64,000 bases of DNA from Roseivirga sp. (lineage in GTDB: Bacteria; Bacteroidota; Bacteroidia; Cytophagales; Cyclobacteriaceae), in assembly GCA_021404565.1 (NCBI GenBank), contig JAAWWF010000042.1:1-64000 (forward strand), read 5' to 3'. The translations under genes and the position numbers were made by a program. This document shows, piece after piece, positions 27,571-32,764 of the stretch (position 1 is its first letter; each line of letters opens with the position of its first letter). A model generated the notes under the pieces. That model worked only from the letters and a program-made list of their open reading frames with translations. It did not search any database and had not been told where the DNA came from.

Positions 27571-28671
27571 TCACTTAAATCCCGTGAAGACTTCCTTCAG
27601 CTGATCTACCACCTTACTGCCGCCTGAGAGAGAGATGTTGCTGACCTTGTCGGCAATTTTCTCTACATATTCCATCTCCTTGAGTCTGAACAACATCTCG
27701 TTGTCCTCCATTAGTTTGGCGGTATTCAGCAAGCTTCTGGTAGCGGCTGTTTCTTCTCTTCTGGCAATGACATTGGCTTGTGCCTGCTTTTGGGCTACCA
27801 GCACCTGGTTCATGATGTTTTTTACTTCACCGGGCAGAATGATGTCCTTGACGCCACAATCCCTGATCTCAATTCCCAAATCACCGGCTTTTGCCTCGAG
27901 TACTTCTTTTACATATGCTGCAATAGAGGTTTTCTCTTCAAGCAATTCATCCAATGTATATCGACCTATAAATTCTCTCAGCGCTAACTGCATCAGCACG
28001 TACAGCTGCTTTACATAGTCTTTGTTTTCGATCAGGGCTTTGACAATGTCGCTGACCCTGTATTGACCGAAAAAGTTGACCCTCAAAGCGGCTTTGTCCC
28101 GGGTGAGGATTTCCTGACCTGAAACTTCCATTTGTACGAGCCTCATATCGGCTTTCATCACACTGATTGGCGTGGCATTTTTCCAGAAATAGTGAACCCC
28201 TTTGTCCATACTTCTTTCGAATTTTCCATCTATCATCAGCAATCCGGCTTCATGGTTTTCCACCACGTATGCCCTGATGTATGCCTGCAATTCTCTTTTT
28301 ACCAGCAGTTCTTTGCTAAACCCGGCCGGAATTTCATAATCGTTCAAATCTGCTTTCACAAATCTGTAATCGATCAACCCCTTCCAGAAAGCGTATCGGC
28401 CTGCTGTGAGAATGCCTTTGAAATTGCCACGTTCATAGTGGATGACAATTTCGCTGTCTTTCACTTCGACCACCTCCAGCAATGAAGCCAGCTTGGGGTC
28501 TTTTAAGAGCATGTTCAGCTCTTTTGCGGTGGTGAAAGGCTGGGTCAGATCATATTCGATTACATAATCGAAAAGTGATACCCAGTAGGTACCTGCGGTG
28601 AGTACAGTTCTGTAATCACCTCGTCTGAAAACCAGACCCACCATTCCTTCATTGATGCGTATCCTTTTCAT
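27571..28671 (-). CDS. Slipin, SPFH/band 7 family protein
   Basis: About 366 aa from MKRIRINEG at 28671; the ORF extends 28 codons further upstream but that part has no family character. It carries the prohibitin-homology (SPFH/band 7) core: INEGMVGLVFRRGDYRTVLTAG, RYAFW, a D-K-x-x-L-R strand, the FIGRYTLDELLEEK block and the C-terminal coiled coil VLVAQKQAQANVIARREETAATRSLLNTA. SPFH proteins form membrane-associated cages. The classic N-terminal membrane hairpin is absent, so attachment may be indirect. First full-size gene of the operon that ends with rtcB and directly downstream of the tRNA-like array. Confidence 0.9.
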   Translation of the reverse strand: MKRIRINEGMVGLVFRRGDYRTVLTAGTYWVSLFDYVIEYDLTQPFTTAKELNMLLKDPKLASLLEVVEVKDSEIVIHYERGNFKGILTAGRYAFWKGLIDYRFVKADLNDYEIPAGFSKELLVKRELQAYIRAYVVENHEAGLLMIDGKFERSMDKGVHYFWKNATPISVMKADMRLVQMEVSGQEILTRDKAALRVNFFGQYRVSDIVKALIENKDYVKQLYVLMQLALREFIGRYTLDELLEEKTSIAAYVKEVLEAKAGDLGIEIRDCGVKDIILPGEVKNIMNQVLVAQKQAQANVIARREETAATRSLLNTAKLMEDNEMLFRLKEMEYVEKIADKVSNISLSGGSKVVDQLKEVFTGFK

Positions 28672-28845
28672 TGTTTTAGTATTTGTGAAGGGGTGGCTTG
28701 TAATACATCTCCCGTCTGGAAATGAGACAAACCTGACCTTCAATTGAAGATTCATTTCGTAGTCTGATTCAGGTCCTGCCTAATGCAATAGACCTGGTCC
28801 TGACTTATTTTATCGGCCAGATAAATTCTGTTAAAAGGAAGCGGC

Positions 28846-29106
28846 TCAGACAAACCATTTCTTCAAAGCGAAGGATTCATTGAGTCTCAATTCGCTTATG
28901 AGTGCTTCAGGGTCGGATAAGTGGTTTGAGAATGAGTGGGCCCATTCTCTACTGGCTTGCCTTCTGCTGAAGAAGTCATCAGTTGCATCAGGCGGTATCC
29001 TGAATGCCCTGGCTTTGTCAAAATGCTCCGATCCGGGCCTAAATCCGAATCGGGGTTTATCTGTACACCGCTTCCCGGTGTTGGCTGTTTTAAAGAAGAC
29101 AGCCAC
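28846..29106 (-). CDS. Putative 86-aa protein between tRNA-like array and slipin
   Basis: A GTG-initiated reading frame of 86 codons with protein-like composition (PDATDDFFSRRQASREWAHSF, then LISELRLNESFALKKWFV) and codon use like its neighbours. No family recognised. The proposed start lies in a perfect GGCTGT/ACAGCC hairpin, 9 bp past the last anticodon stem-loop, so the real start may be different or the ORF may be the remnant of a longer gene truncated by growth of the array. Confidence 0.45.
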   Translation of the reverse strand: MAVFFKTANTGKRCTDKPRFGFRPGSEHFDKARAFRIPPDATDDFFSRRQASREWAHSFSNHLSDPEALISELRLNESFALKKWFV

Positions 29107-29114
29107 TTCCGTAA

Positions 29115-29131
29115 ATGGATTTTAAGTCCAT
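29115..29131 (-). ncRNA. Stand-alone anticodon stem-loop, TAA (Leu-type)
   Basis: ATGGA-CTTAAAA-TCCAT: a perfect 5-bp stem and a 7-nt loop with T33 and anticodon TAA, as in tRNA-Leu(UAA). No D arm, T arm or acceptor belongs to it; it directly replaces the T half of the preceding tRNA-like unit. Confidence 0.75.
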
Positions 29132-29134
29132 CAC

Positions 29135-29178
29135 CTAGATTAATAGTCTAGTGCTCTAACCAACTGAGCTACAAAGAC
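29135..29178 (-). ncRNA. 5' half tRNA-like unit, anticodon ATT
   Basis: Acceptor 5' strand GTCTTTG, TA, D stem GCTC/GAGC with a normal D loop, and a perfect anticodon arm CTAGA-CTATTAA-TCTAG with anticodon ATT. A complementary 3' acceptor strand and a T arm are missing. A34 in an Asn-box anticodon is not normal for bacteria. Confidence 0.75.
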
Positions 29179-29181
29179 CAG

Positions 29182-29198
29182 CCAGATTATCAGTCTGG
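29182..29198 (-). ncRNA. Stand-alone anticodon stem-loop, GAT (Ile-type)
   Basis: CCAGA-CTGATAA-TCTGG: a perfect 5-bp stem and 7-nt loop, T33 and anticodon GAT. It sits after the acceptor-like end of the neighbouring unit that lacks its own anticodon arm, as though the arm had been moved outside the tRNA. Confidence 0.75.
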
Positions 29199-29262
29199 AG
29201 TCAATGACAGGATTCGAACCTGTGCTGTGAATCCGATGTTCTATCCAGTTGAACTACTCCGC
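29196..29262 (-). ncRNA. tRNA-like unit lacking a complete anticodon arm
   Basis: D arm GTTC/GAAC with a normal loop and T arm ACAGG-TTCGAAT-CCTGT, ends GGAGT/ACTCC, but only 14 nt lie between the arms, so the 3' side of the anticodon stem is absent (ATCGGATTCACAGC). Its 5' strand GCGGAG is instead perfectly complementary to the CTCCGC 3' strand of the preceding unit. Confidence 0.65.
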
Positions 29263-29264
29263 TT

Positions 29265-29354
29265 TTGCGGAGGGAGGATTCGAACCTCCAACCCTCGGGT
29301 GGCAGAAATACATCAAACTAAGTAGCATACCATTGCCTACCGGCATGGTACTAC
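29265..29354 (-). ncRNA. tRNA-like unit with T arm and oversized hairpin
   Basis: T arm GGAGG-TTCGAAT-CCTCC followed by acceptor 3' strand CTCCGCA. The D/anticodon part is replaced by a 13-bp hairpin with small bulges (29322-29354; GTAG...CTAC, ACCAT...ATGGT) and a stretch with TGCCACCCGAG. No matching 5' acceptor strand occurs upstream within this unit. Confidence 0.55.
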
Positions 29355-29374
29355 GGGGCTATACCGAAACCCTC

Positions 29375-29393
29375 ATCAGGCCTTATGCCTGAT
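29375..29393 (-). repeat. Spacer hairpin in tRNA-like array
   Basis: ATCAGGC and GCCTGAT form a perfect 7-bp stem around a 5-nt loop, between two tRNA-like units. Similar spacer hairpins occur at 29861-29879 and 29969-29984 and may guide processing. Confidence 0.6.
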
Positions 29394-29402
29394 ATATTCC
29401 TG

Positions 29403-29644
29403 TGCATCTGAAAGGATTCGAACCTTTAACCTGAATGATGAAATAGGCTTTCTATTATGACTGTAATTCACTTTGAATCAGTCGCTTCGCTTCGTTTGGT
29501 CTCTCACCATAGCGATGCTATGCCGTCAAGACCAAACTTCCTGATTCTTTGCGATTTACAGCCTCACTACGATTCCTATTACATGAGTCGGGTTTAACCC
29601 ACGGGGCAAAAACCCGTTGCTCTGCGCTATTGAGCTACAAATGC
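29403..29644 (-). pseudogene. tRNA-Lys(TTT)-like gene interrupted by a palindromic element
   Basis: Acceptor GCATTTG/CAGATGC, D stem GCTC/GAGC, anticodon arm ACGGG-TTTTTGC-CCCGT (anticodon TTT, T33) and T arm AAAGG-TTCGAAT-CCTTT are all intact. The 5-nt variable loop is split by a 163-bp element with a TTTAA duplication. Removing the element and one duplicate gives a perfect 74-nt tRNA with variable loop GGGTT. Whether the interrupted RNA is still processed is unknown; the insert itself folds as a hairpin, so the cloverleaf could still form around it. Confidence 0.85.
29425..29597. mobile_element. 163-bp palindromic MITE-like element, copy B, with 5-bp target duplication
   Basis: Element 29430-29592, flanked by TTTAA at 29425-29429 and 29593-29597. 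Ends CCTGAATGATG and (from the other side) CCCGACTCATG. It shares GGCTTTCTATTA, CTTTGAATCAGTCGCTTC, CTCACCATAGC and CTTCCTGATTCTTTGCGATT with copy A at 21911. Stem positions differ between copies with pairing kept (for example C-G in A is T-A in B), so the folded form appears to be under selection. No ORF. Confidence 0.85.
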
Positions 29645-29661
29645 ATGTCGTTTTAGCGTCA

Positions 29662-29718
29662 GTCGCTCGGTTTTACGGAGTGACCATTACTCTTTGTCAC
29701 TCGCGAAACAGGAGTGAC
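29662..29718 (-). repeat. Two tandem 7-bp hairpins in tRNA-like array
   Basis: 29696-29718 reads GTCACTC-N9-GAGTGAC and 29662-29684 reads GTCACTC-N9-GAGCGAC on the minus strand. Both have the same stem and a 9-nt loop (CTGTTTCGC and CGTAAAACC). They lie between a reduced tRNA-like unit and the Lys unit. Confidence 0.6.
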
Positions 29719-29759
29719 TGGTTTGGATCGCCAACGTGCTAACCGCTAACGCACACCAG
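29718..29759 (-). ncRNA. Minimal 42-nt tRNA-like unit without anticodon arm
   Basis: Ends CTGGTGT and AAACCAG pair at six of seven positions. Between them are a D-arm-like GTTA-GCGGT-TAGC and a small TTGG-CGAT-CCAA stem in the place of the T arm. There is no anticodon arm. It could be a decayed tRNA or a deliberately reduced form. Confidence 0.5.
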
Positions 29760-29766
29760 CTAATTG

Positions 29767-29850
29767 TGGAAAAGACTGGATTCGAACCAGTTAAGCCTAA
29801 AGGCACCGGTTTTACAGACCAGCACAACTCTCCATCGTTGTCGCATTTCC
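29767..29850 (-). tRNA. tRNA-Tyr(GTA)-like
   Basis: An 84-nt class II structure: acceptor GGAAATG/CTTTTCC (one mismatch), D stem ACAAC/GTTGT, anticodon arm CTGGT-CTGTAAA-ACCGG (GTA), variable arm GCC-TTTA-GGC and T arm ACTGG-TTCGAAT-CCAGT. Discriminator A. The D stem is not the usual GC(T/C)C type, and the acceptor mismatch suggests divergence from a normal tRNA-Tyr. Confidence 0.75.
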
Positions 29851-29860
29851 TTGTATCTCT

Positions 29861-29879
29861 TCAAACCCGTATGGTTTGA
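29861..29879 (-). repeat. Spacer hairpin in tRNA-like array
   Basis: TCAAACC and GGTTTGA form a perfect 7-bp stem around a 5-nt loop between the Asn-like and Tyr-like units. Confidence 0.6.
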
Positions 29880-29891
29880 TAGGTCATTTTC

Positions 29892-29966
29892 TGGCGGAAA
29901 CGGCTGGATTCGAACCAACAACCCTCTCCTTAACAAGGAGCTGCTCTGCCATTGAGCTACACTTCC
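29892..29966 (-). tRNA. tRNA-Asn(GTT)-like with encoded CCA
   Basis: Acceptor GGAAGTG/CGTTTCC (with G-T pairs), D stem GCTC/GAGC, anticodon arm GCTCC-TTGTTAA-GGAGA (anticodon GTT, outer pair mismatched) and T arm GTTGG-TTCGAAT-CCAGC. Discriminator G and then CCA are encoded (29892-29895), unlike tRNA-Arg and tRNA-Pro in this window, where CCA is absent. That suggests a different origin. Confidence 0.8.
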
Positions 29967-29968
29967 AG

Positions 29969-29984
29969 TCCCGATTACTCGGGA
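29969..29984 (-). repeat. GNRA-type spacer hairpin
   Basis: TCCCGA-GTAA-TCGGGA: a perfect 6-bp stem closed by a GTAA tetraloop, three nucleotides upstream of the Asn-like unit and close to a second small GGAGA/TCTCC hairpin. Confidence 0.6.
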
Positions 29985-30066
29985 GATCATCTCTCCACAC
30001 CTCCGGTCTTTCCTTCTGTGTTTCGAGACAACCTGCTAGCTGTATTGGAGCTTTTACAAACATCAC

Positions 30067-30149
30067 AGCCCGAACGAAAGGCTGCTTGTGGCCTTCAACC
30101 ACTCTCCAACTTAAGGAGACACTCGTTCTGCCTCTCCCTTAGCTTCTTT
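30067..30149 (-). ncRNA. Leu-type tRNA-like unit, anticodon AAG
   Basis: Anticodon arm TCTCC-TTAAGTT-GGAGA (30103-30119; AAG, T33), variable arm GTGG-TTGAAGG-CCAC (30088-30102) and T arm AGCCT-TTCGTTC-GGGCT (30067-30083). A D-like stretch with GGCAGAACGAG precedes. Acceptor strands pair poorly. The long variable arm fits a tRNA-Leu ancestor. The variable arm itself resembles a short anticodon arm with GAA. Confidence 0.6.
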
Positions 30150-30166
30150 GCACCTTCTGAGGGTGC
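30150..30166 (-). ncRNA. Stand-alone anticodon stem-loop, CAG (Leu-type)
   Basis: GCACC-CTCAGAA-GGTGC: a perfect 5-bp stem and 7-nt loop with T33 and anticodon CAG. No D or T arm flanks it. Confidence 0.75.
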
Positions 30167-30184
30167 CTGATTTCTTTTCTATAC

Positions 30185-30269
30185 AATTCTTCGAACCATG
30201 ACTTTGCGGCAGGCAGGCCTCGACCTTATCATAGACAGTAATGTATTCTACCCCTGAACTACGGTGCCC
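30185..30269 (-). ncRNA. Degenerate tRNA-Asp(GTC)-like unit
   Basis: 5' acceptor strand GGGCACC, D stem GTTC/GAAT and anticodon arm CATTA-CTGTCTA-TGATA (GTC, T33, but T37 instead of a purine). The T region keeps only GGTTCGAA without a proper stem and follows a 20-nt insertion with repeated GCCTGCC. No GGTGCCC acceptor partner follows. Confidence 0.6.
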
Positions 30270-30300
30270 TTTTCATGATCATTCCGATCAGTATTTTTAG

Positions 30301-30374
30301 TTGGCTCACCGGGACTTGAACCCGGAGCTTCCAGCTTATAAGACTGGTACTCTAACCTGTTGAGCTATGAGCCA
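30301..30374 (-). tRNA. tRNA-Ile(TAT)-like
   Basis: Complete 74-nt cloverleaf: acceptor TGGCTCA/TGAGCCA, D stem GCTC/GAGT, anticodon arm CCAGT-CTTATAA-GCTGG (TAT) and T arm CCGGG-TTCAAGT-CCCGG. It begins with a T1-A72 pair instead of the normal G1-C72. A tRNA with TAT would read AUA; most bacteria use a lysidine-modified CAT instead. This is the first unit of the array in transcription order. Confidence 0.75.
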
Positions 30375-30467
30375 TTGATTTCATATCCTTCCGTCCTACG
30401 GACATCCTGTCTGCCTTAGGAGGAATGACCCCTCTGCTTTTTAAGCATATTCCCTGTGAGGGGAGAC

Positions 30468-30498
30468 AAAAAAAGCCCGACCTTGATGAAGGCCGGGC
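30468..30498 (-). terminator. Rho-independent terminator upstream of tRNA-like array
   Basis: On the minus strand GCCCGGCCTT and AAGGTCGGGC pair around CATC (one G-T type mismatch) and are followed by seven T. It ends the second small unit; the array begins about 95 nt further on, so array transcription needs read-through or its own start. Confidence 0.85.
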
Positions 30499-30524
30499 TT
30501 TTCAAAACTGTGTATACAGTTTTG

Positions 30525-30644
30525 CTAAGTCATACTTCTCTCGGCCTTGTGCAAAAGACATAGTTCACCTGTTTCAAAATCACGATAATTTTGAGTCGCA
30601 GTCCATGAACTCACGCTATGTATTCGTTCCATTTTCTTTTGCAT
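30525..30644 (-). ncRNA. Short terminator-ended unit 2 (possible 39-aa ORF)
   Basis: A short transcript-like unit ending in the terminator at 30468. It contains a 39-codon ORF (MQKKMERIHSVSS...). The segment AGAAAATGG...CGTGAGTTCATG...ATTAT is also found in unit 1, but out of the ORF's frame, so nucleotide conservation suggests a structured small RNA rather than a peptide. Confidence 0.45.
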
Positions 30645-30669
30645 ATCCTAACTCGTTTAAAACAAAAAA

Positions 30670-30689
30670 CCCGAACCAAATGGCCCGGG
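30670..30689 (-). terminator. Rho-independent terminator of unit 1
   Basis: CCCGGGCC and GGTTCGGG pair around ATTT (two G-T pairs) and a TTTTTTG tail follows on the minus strand. Confidence 0.75.
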
Positions 30690-30718
30690 CTTCTAAGTAT
30701 CTTTATGTAGAAATCTAC

Positions 30719-30808
30719 CTATAATCCGAACCGTAACAACATGTATTCACGAGCGCCATTTTCTCCTATTGGGCTTGCTACTTGTATGTGTGAATAAATT
30801 TTTCTCAT
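30719..30808 (-). ncRNA. Short terminator-ended unit 1 (possible 29-aa leader peptide)
   Basis: Begins about 10 nt after the predicted start site of the 30826 promoter. It could encode a 29-aa peptide (MRKIYSHIQVASPIGENG...). It shares scattered conserved blocks with unit 2 in a different frame and is followed by its own terminator, so a small RNA or attenuator-type leader for the array/rtcB operon is the best guess. Confidence 0.45.
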
Positions 30809-30825
30809 TCTTCGTTGTTATGCTG

Positions 30826-30857
30826 CAAATGTACTGAAATTGATTTCGTAATTGCAA
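30826..30857 (-). promoter_or_regulatory. Bacteroidota-type promoter upstream of array
   Basis: On the minus strand: TTG (30857-30855), a 21-nt spacer and TACATTTG (30833-30826), a perfect match to TAnnTTTG. Transcription would begin near 30819 and run leftwards through the two small units towards the tRNA-like array, slipin and rtcB. No other consensus promoter is visible between here and slipin. Confidence 0.7.
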
Positions 30858-31439
30858 ACGGAGAATTGAAAAACTTGTTGTGACATGTGTTTTAATGATT
30901 GTAATCAATTGATAAACAGTGATTTAAATTTGTGAAAAAATATTGAAAGGACTTTTTGAATGCCCAGGCCTAAATGAGGGAAGAGTAAAGGCCACCTTGT
31001 TGAATTGTTTTTAACTCCTTCAATTTCGAGATAACCAGAGTTTTTACAAGTCAAATGAAGAGCAACTTATCCAAAGATCAACGTCTTAAGTTTTGTGGAT
31101 TGTTGGGTCAGGTTATCTTCTGATTTCGAAGAATTCGGGGCCCCTCAGGTAAGAATAATTCCGGGGTATTTTACGGGCGTAATTCCACTAAACAAAGGCC
31201 TCTGAATTTAGAAAGTAGGAAAGCAGAAACGGCCTATAATAATGGGGCACTACGAGAGTAGAATGACCAAATGAACCGAGACTTTGTTTGACCTCTTTTA
31301 AGAGCTGAAAATCTAGTTTATGAGAAGTATAAAGAAAAATTAATTTGTTTAACCGTTTATACGGTTTAATCAATTTTCCCAATTACTTATCTATGGTCTA
31401 ACATCTCTAAGTCTGTCGTCTGGCTTTTCAAGCACAGCT
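30858..31439. other. AT-rich intergenic region
   Basis: About 580 bp with lower GC than its neighbours. The 64-codon ORF at 31188-31382 (minus) is Leu/Tyr/His-rich with no recognisable domain and is probably chance. I see no repeats or RNA genes here. Confidence 0.4.
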
Positions 31440-32708
31440 CTAGTCTATGGACTCGTAAATCAGTTTATACATATCCTCCCAGAAAGTATTGTCGTTGAAA
31501 GGAACGATCTGTGTCATGCCTACAAATACCATCTGCTCTGCCGGATCTATAAAGAACTTAGTATTGAAGTAGCCGCCCCATTCGTATGTGCCCGGAGACT
31601 TAGGGCTTTTTTTGTTAGGGCTGTCTTTGTAAACAGTAAAACCAAGCGCGAAGCCGCTACCTGATTGATTAGGCTCGTAACCTGTAATCACATCGGGCAT
31701 CTGATCTCTGCTCATCTCAGCGAGCGTTTCCGGTTTCAGTAAGCTGCCACCACCCTGCGCCAGGGTATTGATAAATCTTGCATAATCGCCAGTGGTGCCT
31801 GATAGTCCGGCACCTCCTGCAAAGAAATTACGGGGTCCTTCTTTAGGATAGCTGGCCTGTGCTTCAGCACCTATTTCTTCCAGTGCCATAAGTTTATTCT
31901 GAACCTTGGTATATACCGGAGCGAGCCTGTCAAACTTGTTTGCAGGAAGGTAGAAATGTGTGTCTTTCATTCCGGCTTCGGCGAAAATGTTTTGTTGAAA
32001 GTACTTGTCCAGAGTCTGGCCGGATACTACTTCGATTACCCTTCCCAGTACATCCATACTCAGTCCATAAGAAAACTGCTTACCAGGCTGGTGTGCCAAG
32101 GGTACTTTAGCCAGCTTATCTATCCATTCTTCTGTGGTCCATTTTGGGTGAGAGAAGCCAACATTCATATCAAACTTCTGGTAAACGGCCATCAATTTTC
32201 CGGGATTGAAGCTGCCGTATACAATGCCTGAGGTATGGGTGAGCAGGTTTCTGATCGTTACCGCTTGTTCTACGGGGATCGTAGTGAAACTCGAATCGAC
32301 TGCATTGAAGTCATCCAGAACAACCTGATTTTTGAAGGAAGGGATATACTTATGAACAGGATCGTCAAGATCGATCTGTCCCCGCTCTACAAGCTGCATA
32401 GTAGCCACGCAGGTAACGGCCTTTGTCATCGAGGCCAGGCGATAAATATCGCTTGATTGATAGGCTCTTTCTCCTTTGGAGGTGTGATAGCCAAAGTTTT
32501 TCTCATAGATGACCTTGCCATCTTTTACAATCATAAAAGAGCCCCCGGGTACCTTTCCCTCTGAAATGTACTGATTGATATGATCATCAATTTGCGCCAG
32601 TTTCTCTTTGACTTTTCCCGACAGCTCGGAAGTACCGTCATGAAGCTGTGCCTGAACGGAAGTGAATACAAATAAGAAAGAGGATAGGAGGAGAATCTTG
32701 ATTTTCAT
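31440..32708 (-). CDS. Serine hydrolase, beta-lactamase class C family
   Basis: A 422-aa exported enzyme with a signal peptide (MKIKILLLSSFLFVFTSVQAQ). The SxxK motif is SMTK in RLASMTKAVTCVATM (about 92-106) with Ser as nucleophile, and a Tyr-containing motif appears at QFSYGLSMDVLG (about 208). The third motif, normally HxG or KTG, seems to be WGG in YEWGGYFNTKFFI. The family includes esterases, D-aminopeptidases and penicillin-binding-like enzymes. Periplasmic; substrate not predictable. Confidence 0.88.
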   Translation of the reverse strand: MKIKILLLSSFLFVFTSVQAQLHDGTSELSGKVKEKLAQIDDHINQYISEGKVPGGSFMIVKDGKVIYEKNFGYHTSKGERAYQSSDIYRLASMTKAVTCVATMQLVERGQIDLDDPVHKYIPSFKNQVVLDDFNAVDSSFTTIPVEQAVTIRNLLTHTSGIVYGSFNPGKLMAVYQKFDMNVGFSHPKWTTEEWIDKLAKVPLAHQPGKQFSYGLSMDVLGRVIEVVSGQTLDKYFQQNIFAEAGMKDTHFYLPANKFDRLAPVYTKVQNKLMALEEIGAEAQASYPKEGPRNFFAGGAGLSGTTGDYARFINTLAQGGGSLLKPETLAEMSRDQMPDVITGYEPNQSGSGFALGFTVYKDSPNKKSPKSPGTYEWGGYFNTKFFIDPAEQMVFVGMTQIVPFNDNTFWEDMYKLIYESID

Positions 32709-32764
32709 AAGGTTGTAATTTGTATGAATATAGAGAATTCGGTGTTTCCCGAGGTCATGGAGTC

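Noticed and set aside
29760-30170. Several ORFs of 60-90 codons across the tRNA-like array on both strands
   Set aside because: They run through D, anticodon and T arms of RNA units and have no protein-like conservation. They are by-products of the RNA sequences.
29100-30375. The regularly spaced hairpins looked at first like a CRISPR array
   Set aside because: The units are not identical repeats and each fits tRNA parts (TTCGAAT loops, T33 anticodon loops). There are no constant spacers and no cas genes.
30375-30860. A sigma-54/RtcR-type control of the rtcB operon
   Set aside because: No -24/-12 GG...GC element or RtcR-like gene is seen. A sigma-A-type TTG/TAnnTTTG promoter is present instead.
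31188-31382. 64-aa ORF on the minus strand in the AT-rich gap
   Set aside because: It has no domain, lies in low-GC DNA and has no promoter or neighbour support.
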